Positions 1 through 5,307 of a stretch of DNA of 5,438 bases are shown in pieces (positions within the stretch are counted from its first letter, which is position 1; every line of letters starts with the position of its first letter). Made by a program: the position numbers and the translations under genes. Source of the DNA: Acidobacterium sp. (GTDB lineage Bacteria > Acidobacteriota > Terriglobia > Terriglobales > Acidobacteriaceae); assembly GCA_003152595.1 (NCBI GenBank), contig PMAM01000334.1:9034-14471 (forward strand), written 5' to 3'. The notes under the pieces are model-generated. The model searched no databases. It was not told the origin of the DNA and saw only the letters and a list, made by a program, of their open reading frames with translations.

Positions 1-84
1 ATCAACCTGGATGTTTGGGATTTTGGCGTCTCCCCCAACGCCCCCGAAAACAAGCACCCCATCACGCCGGTGAAGGACGAGTAG
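1..84 (+). CDS. 3' end of an unidentified protein gene (partial)
   Basis: Frame 1 is open from the window edge to a TAG stop at 82-84, giving 27 residues that end in ENKHPITPVKDE. Nearly all third codon positions are G or C, as in the neighbouring genes, which supports real coding. The segment is hydrophilic, with Pro and Asn, typical of an exposed C-terminal tail. I do not recognise the family from so short a piece. The gene points toward the minus-strand four-helix-bundle gene, so the two converge. Its stop lies two bases before the first sequence shared with the flanking inverted repeat at 87. The start and most of the gene lie outside the window. Confidence 0.6.
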   Translation: MNLDVWDFGVSPNAPENKHPITPVKDE

Positions 85-86
85 GG

Positions 87-108
87 CGAGAGGTAGGGAT
101 TAGAGTTT
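87..108 (+). repeat. Left terminal inverted repeat of the four-helix-bundle unit
   Basis: It reads CGAGAGG followed by the core TAGGGATTAGAGTTT (94-108). The outer CGAGAGG is shared with the right repeat of the second unit (read from 5309 inward), where one extra T precedes the core. The core overlaps the 3' end of the four-helix-bundle gene: on the minus strand its AAACTCTAA supplies the last two codons and the TAA stop (100-102). Confidence 0.8.
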
Positions 109-480
109 GGGGGCTGCCCGCAGATTGCTCAGCATTGCTGAAAGCATTCTTCCCACTTCCGAAGCCAAACTCTCTACGGTCTCAAACGATGACACATCCA
201 CGAAGTTCAGCTTCCTGGCGATTATCAGCTGTGTTTGGAGTTCCATGTAAGAACCCAGTGCAATCGCCAGGAACTGCTTGTACTGTTCCCTGGTTCCGCG
301 CCCATATCCCTCGGCAATGTTGCTGGGAATGGATACACTCGCCCGCCGAAGCTGATTGGTCAGCCCATAAATTTCCTCACGTGGAAACTTGCGGGTAAGA
401 GCGTAGATTGCCGCGCACAACTCGATGGCGCGCTCCCACACGATCAGCTTGCAGTGAAACTTGGTGTGCAACTGCCCCAT
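100..480 (-). CDS. Four-helix-bundle protein (23S rRNA intervening-sequence / IVP family)
   Basis: The 126-residue product matches the small four-helix-bundle family (PF05635/TIGR02436), which is about 110-130 residues long. Diagnostic stretches are LIVWERAIEL near residue 12, QLRRASVSIPSNIAEGYGR at 43-61 and GSYMELQTQL at 76-85. The family is found in open reading frames inside 23S rRNA intervening sequences and as isolated loci; the Avd protein of diversity-generating retroelements has the same fold and forms a pentamer that binds nucleic acid and reverse transcriptase. No enzymatic activity is established. I chose the ATG at 480 because AAGGG stands four bases before the ACAG-ATG junction. 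The longer reading from 516 has only an AGG touching its ATG, and the ATG at 495 has no ribosome site. The stop lies inside the terminal repeat. No reverse transcriptase, variable repeat or rRNA is in the window. Function here is unknown. Confidence 0.85.
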   Translation of the reverse strand: MGQLHTKFHCKLIVWERAIELCAAIYALTRKFPREEIYGLTNQLRRASVSIPSNIAEGYGRGTREQYKQFLAIALGSYMELQTQLIIARKLNFVDVSSFETVESLASEVGRMLSAMLSNLRAAPKL

Positions 481-526
481 CTGTCCCTTGTACATACCAG
501 ACGGGGGCAAGCGCATCCTGACTTCA

Positions 527-542
527 GTAACGGGTGCGTTAC
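527..542. other. Perfect 6-bp hairpin beside the right repeat
   Basis: GTAACG-GGTG-CGTTAC is a perfect inverted repeat with a four-base loop. It ends one base before the right terminal repeat (544) and lies in the leader of the four-helix-bundle gene, about 47 bases before the chosen start. It could be a leader RNA hairpin or a subterminal recognition structure of the unit. There is no T tract beside it, so it is not a convincing terminator for the upstream peroxiredoxin gene. Confidence 0.5.
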
Positions 543-543
543 C

Positions 544-571
544 AAACTCTAAACTCTAATCCCTAAACTCT
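544..571 (-). repeat. Right terminal inverted repeat of the four-helix-bundle unit
   Basis: Read on the minus strand, the repeat is AGAGTTT, then AGGGATT, then two further AGAGTTT heptads, 28 bases in all. It contains the same 15-base core as the left repeat (551-565). The second AGAGTTT on the inner side is an extra heptad absent from the left repeat. It lies only three bases from the peroxiredoxin stop codon (575-577). Confidence 0.85.
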
Positions 572-574
572 CTC

Positions 575-1132
575 CTACGATGCCTTCTGCAACGTCGCCA
601 AAGTCGAAAGCACATCCGCGCTGTGCACATTCGGATCGACCTTCGTCCACACCTTCACAACTTTTCCGCTGGGATCGATCAGGAACGTGTTCCGCATCGC
701 GATCACCATCGGCCCGAAGTTCCCCAGGGATCCATACTGCTGCACGACTTTCTTGTCCGGATCGGCCAGCAGATTGAAGGTCAGCGAGTCCTTCGTGCAG
801 AACTGCTTGTGGCTATCCACCGTGTCCACGCTCACGCCCAGAATCACGGCATTCATCGCGTTGTATTTGTCCAGATCGGCCTGGAACTTGTGCGCCTCGA
901 TCGTGCAGCCGGTGGTCATATCTTTCGGATAGAAATACAGCACTACCCACTTGCCTTTGTAGCTGTCCAGGCTCACCGACTGTCCTTCCTGATTCGGCAG
1001 CGTGAACGTCGGCGCCGCCTGCCCCACCTCGGGCATCGGTGCGTTATCGGCAGCAAAGCTGCGCTGAACAATGAAACCTGCAACAACCAGAACAACGACG
1101 ACACCTGCAACAATCCCGAAGATCTTCGACAT
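575..1132 (-). CDS. Membrane-anchored or exported PrxQ/Bcp-type peroxiredoxin
   Basis: This is a thiol peroxidase that reduces H2O2 and organic hydroperoxides, using thioredoxin-like donors. The N-terminus is a hydrophobic segment (about residues 4-22) followed by QRSFAADNAP, either a membrane anchor or a signal peptide cut near SFA; the catalytic domain would then face the periplasm. The AhpC/TSA domain runs from about 35 to 180. The PKDMTTGC motif gives the PxxxTxxC active site, with peroxidatic Cys76 and Thr73; Arg147 fits the conserved Arg. Many Bcp proteins have a resolving Cys five residues after the peroxidatic one. Here that site is His81, and Cys112, 36 residues downstream, matches the alternative alpha-3 PrxQ position. 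I prefer the ATG at 1132 to the one at 1138 because AAAGGAG lies 8 bases before it, against 2. The stop is TAG. The gene follows lpxI after a 94-base gap. Confidence 0.92.
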   Translation of the reverse strand: MSKIFGIVAGVVVVLVVAGFIVQRSFAADNAPMPEVGQAAPTFTLPNQEGQSVSLDSYKGKWVVLYFYPKDMTTGCTIEAHKFQADLDKYNAMNAVILGVSVDTVDSHKQFCTKDSLTFNLLADPDKKVVQQYGSLGNFGPMVIAMRNTFLIDPSGKVVKVWTKVDPNVHSADVLSTLATLQKAS

Positions 1133-1138
1133 ACTCAT

Positions 1139-1232
1139 TTCTCCTTTGCGTAACGCGCGTGCAAGGCCTGGGTTTACCGGATCAGGTCACCCGGATCAGG
1201 GTTCTGTTTCGACTTATCTTTGTGCTCGACTA
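1139..1232 (-). promoter_or_regulatory. Peroxiredoxin leader with a strong ribosome site and a weak promoter candidate
   Basis: This 94-base gap separates the lpxI stop (tandem TAA TAG) from the peroxiredoxin start. It carries AAAGGAG at 1141-1147 (minus) as a strong Shine-Dalgarno sequence and the tandem repeat at 1176-1200. A weak promoter-like pair, TTGCAG with CATAAT about 18 bases later on the minus strand, overlaps the end of lpxI near 1233-1262. Its -35 box matches poorly, so an independent promoter is only a possibility. Readthrough from lpxI remains plausible because no terminator is visible. Confidence 0.4.
1176..1200. repeat. Tandem near-palindromic 10-mers (possible operator pair)
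   Basis: CCGGATCAGG occurs twice, at 1177-1186 and 1191-1200, separated by TCAC, so the start-to-start spacing is 14 bases. Each copy with its flanks (ACC-GGATCA-GGT) is a palindrome apart from one mismatched symmetric pair around the central GATC. The pair lies about 45-70 bases before the peroxiredoxin start. The arrangement fits a double operator or a duplicated leader segment. The binding protein, if any, is unknown. Confidence 0.5.
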
Positions 1233-2093
1233 TTATGCGTTTTCCAGCGCGACTACTGCAATCCCAGCCGCATCCGCCGCCGCCCGCACTGCCTCACGAT
1301 CGAAAATCAGCGTCCGCCCCGCTTCCAGCGCCAGACAGGTCGCGCCCGCGGCCCGCATCGTTGCAATCGTGTGAATTCCGATCACCGGCACGTCGAACCG
1401 CAGGTCCTGCTTCGGCTTCGCCACCTTCACCACGGTAAGGCTGCGCTCTAAAGTGGACGCTGGCGGCTCGCCCAGGCTCCGCATCAGCGCCCCGGCGCGT
1501 TCCACGGTGGCATCGGTCCCTTCCATGGCCTCCACCGCCACGCACGCCTGCGCTGCGATCACCACCGTTTGCCCCAGATCCCAAGCCGCGAGACCACGCG
1601 CCACCTCGCGCCCATAAGCGATGTCTTTCTCCTCCTGCGCATTCGGCGCTCGCGACGTCAGTACCCCCGGTTGCGCGAGCAGCGGCTCCAGATACGTCGT
1701 TGACGAGATCAATTCAATCCCCTCATCGCCCAGCACCTTCGCCACCGCGCCCAGCAACATGTCGGTGTTCCGTGTCCGCAACGAAAGCAGCAGTTTCGCC
1801 AGCCGCCAGTCGGGTCGGATGCTCGAAAAGATCTGTTTGTGCTTCACCTGCCCGGCCATCACGGCCTGGTGCACGCCCTCGCGCTGGAACGTCTCGATCA
1901 GCTTTGACAATTCGCCCAGCGACAGCCAGTGAACCCGCACGCCCGCATCGGTAGCGGCGCGCGCATCCATCTCCGGATCCGTCTCCTCTTTGATGGCCGC
2001 GACCACGACCTCGGCCCCGTGCGCACGCGCCGCCTCCAGCAAGAGGAACGGGAACCTCCCGTTGCCGGCGATGAGTCCCAGCTTGTCCGTCAC
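1233..2093 (-). CDS. lpxI: UDP-2,3-diacylglucosamine pyrophosphatase LpxI
   Basis: LpxI hydrolyses UDP-2,3-diacylglucosamine to lipid X (2,3-diacylglucosamine 1-phosphate) and UMP, the fourth step of lipid A synthesis, at the inner face of the cytoplasmic membrane. It replaces the unrelated LpxH in many bacteria. The 286-residue length fits the family (former DUF1009). The N-terminal domain opens with KLGLIAGNGRFPFLL. The C-terminal domain carries VEAMEGTDATVERA (187-200) and KPKQDLRFDVPVIG (226-239), the conserved acidic QDxRxD motif, with Asp230 as the likely metal or catalytic aspartate. The start is GTG at 2093, followed by MTDKLG-type sequence. TAGG, which overlaps the TAG stop of the upstream peptidase gene, sits about 9 bases before it and is the only ribosome-site candidate, suggesting translational coupling. 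The gene ends in tandem stops TAA TAG. No other lipid A gene is in the window. Confidence 0.93.
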   Translation of the reverse strand: MTDKLGLIAGNGRFPFLLLEAARAHGAEVVVAAIKEETDPEMDARAATDAGVRVHWLSLGELSKLIETFQREGVHQAVMAGQVKHKQIFSSIRPDWRLAKLLLSLRTRNTDMLLGAVAKVLGDEGIELISSTTYLEPLLAQPGVLTSRAPNAQEEKDIAYGREVARGLAAWDLGQTVVIAAQACVAVEAMEGTDATVERAGALMRSLGEPPASTLERSLTVVKVAKPKQDLRFDVPVIGIHTIATMRAAGATCLALEAGRTLIFDREAVRAAADAAGIAVVALENA

Positions 2094-2102
2094 AACAACA
2101 GC

Positions 2103-5102
2103 CTACTTCGCCGCCGTCGGTTTTGCTAAGTGATCGAAGTTCAGAATCGCATTGAACACCAGCGCGTAGCTGCCGATCGTCTCGCCCCGATAAATAGGGT
2201 TGTTCGCGAACAGCAGCACATTTCCCTGGCCGTAGTGGGCGTCCACCACGATCGGCTTCTCCTCAATCGCGCCGCCACCCTCCAGCAGGCCCGCCAACAG
2301 CAACCCCTTCGACGCCCCGAAGCGCAAAATCACATCCGGCCGGTCCTGCTCCGGGATGACGTACGGATTGTTCCGCGCCTCCTCTTCATTCAGCGGCGTC
2401 GCCTCCCACGGCTTCGGCGAAGGCAGCGGCTCCGGCTCCACGGCCGCGCGTCCCTGCGGAACATCTTCCTCCTGCGGACCACCGCGTCCCGTCGCCCGGT
2501 GATAATCCTTCTCCGTCTCGATGTGCCGCGGCACCGTCATATTGCCCACCGTGAACGCCATGCCGTCCGCGCTGTACACGGCGAGGTTGTCGCCATAACC
2601 CCACTCAACCGGGCTCTTATGATCGACAAACTGGGCCGCCAGCACGCTCCCCACGACCTTCACGTTGCTGCCGTGATTCACGAACACGCCCGGCGCCATC
2701 CCTTCATCGATCGCGAACTGCGCCGTGTCCTCCGATGTGATGAGCAGCCCGCCCTTCTCCACAAACTCCTTCAGATGCGCCACCCCATCGAGCCCCAACC
2801 CAGGCCGCATGTCCTCCGTCGAATCGATTGTCAGATTCGGCGTCAAATCCGTCTTCTGCCACGGCAGCGCATTCCCCCACATCGGCATGCCGTTCACAAT
2901 CGACTGCGTCGACGACCGCCCCACCGGCGCAAAGATGATCACGTCGTACTTCGACCGCAGATCGCCTTCATGCGACACCGTCTGCGTGCTGATGTAGTCG
3001 TAAGGCACATGCAGCTTGTCCAAAGCCTCGCGCCACCAGCCCTCCGTCTGCGTCCCGCTCCACGTATGCATCATCGCAATCCGCGGCGTAGGCGCATTAT
3101 GCATTGTCACCGACGGCGCCGAGGCCAGGCTCACCGCCGCCACATCGGCATTTTGGATCGCCGACTTCACCGCATCCGTGCTTGCCCCCTGGATCACCAC
3201 CGATCCCGCGCCAAAATGCTTGCCGCCCGCATCGAACGCCGCGTCTGCCACCGAAATCTTCGCGTCCTTCAACGTGTACCGCAGCCCCAGCAGCGAAATG
3301 TCGCCAGCGTTGTCGATCGCAACCACGTCGCCGCTGCCGCTCACCGCGACGCTCGCCGCTCCCGCATCTGTCACCGCTTCCATCTTCGCCTTCAAAATCC
3401 CCGCGTCCGTCACCCGCACCGTCGGCACGCCAAACAAATCCGGAAACGACCAGCCCGTGTCGTCATACGGATGCTTCTGTGGATCGTCCGGAGCCCAGTA
3501 CTGCCGGTCCAGCAGCGCATCCGCAATCCGCGAATACGGCTGGTCCATCCGGATCACGTAACTCCCCGCAGGAAACGTCTGCGTCTTCGGCGCTTCGGCC
3601 TTGTCCTTATCGCCCTTCGCCGCATCGTCTGTCTTCTTCGCTGCGGCCTTATTTGTAACCGCCACCGGCTCCGATAGCCGGCTCACCTCCACATGCTGCA
3701 GCCCCAGCACCCTCAGCAGCTCTGCGACCCGGCTTGGTGATTGCCCATCCGCGGAAATCACATACGCTGCCGGCCCCGACGTCTCCGGCTTCTCCACGCT
3801 CCGCTTCGCTTTCAGATAGTAGTTCTCCAGCCACTGCGACGTGTTCTGGGCGAAGTACGACAGCGTCGTCAGCAGCGCCGTCTCTTCATAGTTATTGTTG
3901 TTCCGCTGCGACCACTCCACCACCGGCAGCGGCGGATTCTGCTTGTACCAAGTCCGCTCGTATTCATCCGGGGCCAGAATGCGCTTCTCCGTGTCCGCCC
4001 CACCATTCCCGAACGTCTCATACAGGCGGCTGATCCCGTTGTGCATCGCCGCCAGAAACATCAGATACCCCGGGCTCCACGTGTCGAAATCCCCATGCGT
4101 AAACACGCCCGGCATTCCGAACTCCGTCATCTGCTGCACGTTGTTCCACCCGATCTCGGCCCACTCGCCCGCGAGAATCGGATCGATCCAGGCGTTGTAC
4201 GGCCCGTCGCCCACCGTGTTGTCGTACAAAAATGGCACCGACTCGTGCAGATCGTGCAGCACCTGCGCATGCCAGTCCAGATACGTGTTCAGTACGTTGC
4301 GCGTCAGGTCCAGCGTCATCCCCATCGCGTCGCGATTGTTGTCGTGCGCGACGTAATGCCCCCAGTAGACAAGCCGCGGCCAGTTCTGCCCCGGGTGCGC
4401 CAGGTGCCATTTGTAGATGTCCACCATCCGATCGCGCCCATCCACCTCCACCACCGGCGTGATCAACACAATCATGTGGGAGCGAATGAATTTGATGTAA
4501 GGAGAATCGTCCACCGCCAGCCGGTACGCCAACTCCATCAGCGCCGTCGGCGCGCCCGTTTCCGGCGAATGAATCGTCCCCGTGATGTAGTACACCGGAA
4601 ACGACTGCTTCACCAGATCTGCCGCGACCTTATCATCCAGGTGGATCGTCCTCGGATCGGCCAGCTTCGCCAGCCGCGCATCGTTCTCCTTCTGCTTCGC
4701 CAGCAGCGACTCGTCCGCAATCGCCGCCGCAATCATCTCGCGGCCCTCTTCCGTGTGCCCGATCGTATACACCTTCACCCGCGGCGAGCTCGCCGCCAGC
4801 AGCCGAAAATACTTGTAGACATCCTCGGCATACGGCAGCATCCCCGGCGCGCCCGAAACGTCGCCCAGCACCTTCGCTGGCGTCGGCACCGTCTTCGATG
4901 CGGGCAGATAATCTGTCAGCGGCGAATTGAAATAAGGCTCCGTCGTGTACTTCTTAATGTGCGCGGTGTAGTCCTGGTCGACCGGCTGCTGCGGATTGCG
5001 CGCGTAGGTCGCACTGATCGCAGTCTGCGCATGAATCGGCAACGCAGCAAGACAGGAAACGGAAGCAAGCAGCAGAAAGGGCAGACAGCGTCGAGTCTTC
5101 AT
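2103..5102 (-). CDS. Secreted M14-family zinc metallopeptidase with C-terminal amidotransferase-like domain
   Basis: The 999-residue protein starts with a signal peptide (MKTRRC, then a hydrophobic core to about 21, cleavage likely after IHA at 25), so it acts in the periplasm or outside. The M14 carboxypeptidase domain spans about 90-365. Zinc ligands His178 and Glu181 lie in GTIHSPETGAP; Asn256-Arg257 in HDNNRD fit the substrate-binding NR pair; His286 in HDLHES is the likely third ligand; Glu362 in RLYETFGNG is a candidate catalytic glutamate. A Lys/Asp/Ala-rich, probably disordered linker covers about 483-508. Residues about 674-990 resemble a class I glutamine amidotransferase/ThuA-like fold (RIAMMHTW, YDVIIFAPVG, FVEKGGLLITSEDTAQ, VLLFANNPIYRG), interrupted by a Pro/Glu-rich loop near 870-915. 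Such long M14 proteins are typical of Acidobacteriota and relatives; substrates are unknown. The ribosome site is weak (GAGG 10 bases before the ATG). It probably shares an mRNA with lpxI. Confidence 0.88.
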   Translation of the reverse strand: MKTRRCLPFLLLASVSCLAALPIHAQTAISATYARNPQQPVDQDYTAHIKKYTTEPYFNSPLTDYLPASKTVPTPAKVLGDVSGAPGMLPYAEDVYKYFRLLAASSPRVKVYTIGHTEEGREMIAAAIADESLLAKQKENDARLAKLADPRTIHLDDKVAADLVKQSFPVYYITGTIHSPETGAPTALMELAYRLAVDDSPYIKFIRSHMIVLITPVVEVDGRDRMVDIYKWHLAHPGQNWPRLVYWGHYVAHDNNRDAMGMTLDLTRNVLNTYLDWHAQVLHDLHESVPFLYDNTVGDGPYNAWIDPILAGEWAEIGWNNVQQMTEFGMPGVFTHGDFDTWSPGYLMFLAAMHNGISRLYETFGNGGADTEKRILAPDEYERTWYKQNPPLPVVEWSQRNNNNYEETALLTTLSYFAQNTSQWLENYYLKAKRSVEKPETSGPAAYVISADGQSPSRVAELLRVLGLQHVEVSRLSEPVAVTNKAAAKKTDDAAKGDKDKAEAPKTQTFPAGSYVIRMDQPYSRIADALLDRQYWAPDDPQKHPYDDTGWSFPDLFGVPTVRVTDAGILKAKMEAVTDAGAASVAVSGSGDVVAIDNAGDISLLGLRYTLKDAKISVADAAFDAGGKHFGAGSVVIQGASTDAVKSAIQNADVAAVSLASAPSVTMHNAPTPRIAMMHTWSGTQTEGWWREALDKLHVPYDYISTQTVSHEGDLRSKYDVIIFAPVGRSSTQSIVNGMPMWGNALPWQKTDLTPNLTIDSTEDMRPGLGLDGVAHLKEFVEKGGLLITSEDTAQFAIDEGMAPGVFVNHGSNVKVVGSVLAAQFVDHKSPVEWGYGDNLAVYSADGMAFTVGNMTVPRHIETEKDYHRATGRGGPQEEDVPQGRAAVEPEPLPSPKPWEATPLNEEEARNNPYVIPEQDRPDVILRFGASKGLLLAGLLEGGGAIEEKPIVVDAHYGQGNVLLFANNPIYRGETIGSYALVFNAILNFDHLAKPTAAK

Positions 5103-5160
5103 CGAACCACAGCCTCGGTCAACAGGGATTGGCAGCGAAGGATGCAGAATATCAGGGACC
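5103..5160 (-). promoter_or_regulatory. Leader of the M14 peptidase gene
   Basis: These 58 bases lie between the second repeat unit and the peptidase start. On the minus strand a -10-like TATTCT sits at 5151-5146, but the matching -35 position falls in the AAACTC repeat and does not resemble TTGACA. GAGG about 10 bases before the ATG is the only Shine-Dalgarno candidate. A promoter for the peptidase-lpxI pair is expected here or in the repeat unit, but none is convincing. Confidence 0.25.
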
Positions 5161-5188
5161 AGAGTTTAGAGTTTAGGGATTAGAGTTT
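5161..5188 (+). repeat. Left terminal inverted repeat of the miniature unit
   Basis: It reads AGAGTTT AGAGTTT AGGGATT AGAGTTT, four heptads. It contains the exact 15-base core TAGGGATTAGAGTTT at 5174-5188. The extra AGAGTTT heptad is on the outer side, whereas the right repeat of the gene-bearing unit has it on the inner side. Confidence 0.85.
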
Positions 5189-5198
5189 GAGAAGGTCG

Positions 5199-5210
5199 TC
5201 CTCACGAGGA
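5199..5210. other. Short hairpin inside the miniature unit
   Basis: TCCTC-AC-GAGGA is a 5-bp inverted repeat with a two-base centre, 11 bases inside the left repeat. On its own it is weak and could be chance. It matters only as one branch of the possible fold of the whole unit. Confidence 0.35.
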
Positions 5211-5233
5211 GGGGCCTGCATACGCGAGGCATT

Positions 5234-5277
5234 CGGTCATCGGCTGCTGTCTCATCGCCGGAGCAGACTGCTGACCG
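5234..5277. other. Two-part nested hairpin inside the miniature unit
   Basis: CGGTCA (5234-5239) pairs with TGACCG (5272-5277), and CTGCT (5244-5248) pairs with AGCAG (5262-5266), leaving a small internal loop of 4 and 5 bases and a 13-base apical loop. The outer arm ends two bases from the right terminal repeat. Nested pairing of this kind is less likely by chance than either arm alone. Confidence 0.45.
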
Positions 5278-5279
5278 CT

Positions 5280-5307
5280 AAACTCTAAACTCCAATCCCT
5301 AACCTCT
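5280..5307 (-). repeat. Right terminal inverted repeat of the miniature unit
   Basis: Read on the minus strand it is AGAGGTT AGGGATT GGAGTTT AGAGTTT, with two substitutions relative to the strict AGAGTTT heptads. Its outer flank CGAGAGG matches the left repeat of the 87-573 unit. Like the right repeat of that unit, the extra heptad is on the inner side. Confidence 0.8.

Larger units (their letters stand above)
87..573. mobile_element. Putative element: four-helix-bundle gene between inverted repeats
   Basis: Seen directly: an inward-facing repeat pair (87-108 and 544-571) encloses exactly one gene, a minus-strand four-helix-bundle protein at 100-480. The 15-base core TAGGGATTAGAGTTT is identical at both ends (94-108, and reverse-complemented at 551-565). 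The unit fills the whole gap between the stop of the plus-strand gene at 84 and the stop of the peroxiredoxin gene at 575. The interior looks lower in GC than the genes to its right. A gene-less pair of the same repeats lies at 5161-5309. Inferred: this is a small mobile or formerly mobile unit. No transposase, integrase or reverse transcriptase is present, and I found no clear target-site duplication. It could instead be an intergenic repeat that happens to surround a small gene. Confidence 0.5.

Noticed and set aside
481..516. Longer four-helix-bundle start at 516 (138 residues)
   Set aside because: The extra 12 residues do not match the family N-terminus, and the only purine-rich site there touches the ATG. 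The ATG at 480 has AAGGG at workable spacing.
87..573. Diversity-generating retroelement, suggested by the Avd-like fold
   Set aside because: There is no reverse transcriptase, no template/variable repeat pair and no adenine-biased variable gene end in the window.
87..573. 23S rRNA intervening sequence
   Set aside because: The flanks are protein-coding 3' ends, and no rRNA sequence is visible on either side.
623..1153. Plus-strand frame of 176 codons opposite the peroxiredoxin gene
   Set aside because: It is the antisense shadow of a gene with an intact active-site motif; its His/Arg-rich translation shows no family resemblance.
2130..5183. Long plus-strand open frames (about 515 and 480 codons) opposite the peptidase gene
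   Set aside because: Their products are extremely Arg, His and Pro rich with no domain pattern. They arise because GC-biased third positions of the minus-strand gene remove stops in the antisense frame.
5161..5188. Resemblance of the repeat to plant-type telomere DNA (TTTAGGG)
   Set aside because: Only one AGGG-containing heptad occurs per copy, the rest being AGAGTTT, and the copies are short, internal and next to bacterial genes.
5103..5190. Sigma-70 promoter for the peptidase gene
   Set aside because: A TATTCT -10-like hexamer exists, but no -35 box stands at the right spacing, so I list only a low-confidence leader.
5191..5279. Small peptide gene (17 codons, minus strand) inside the miniature unit
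   Set aside because: It starts without a ribosome site and shows no recognisable composition; chance frames of this size are common.
544..5307. CRISPR array from the spaced repeat copies
   Set aside because: The copies are inverted pairs at irregular, long distances, and no cas genes are present.
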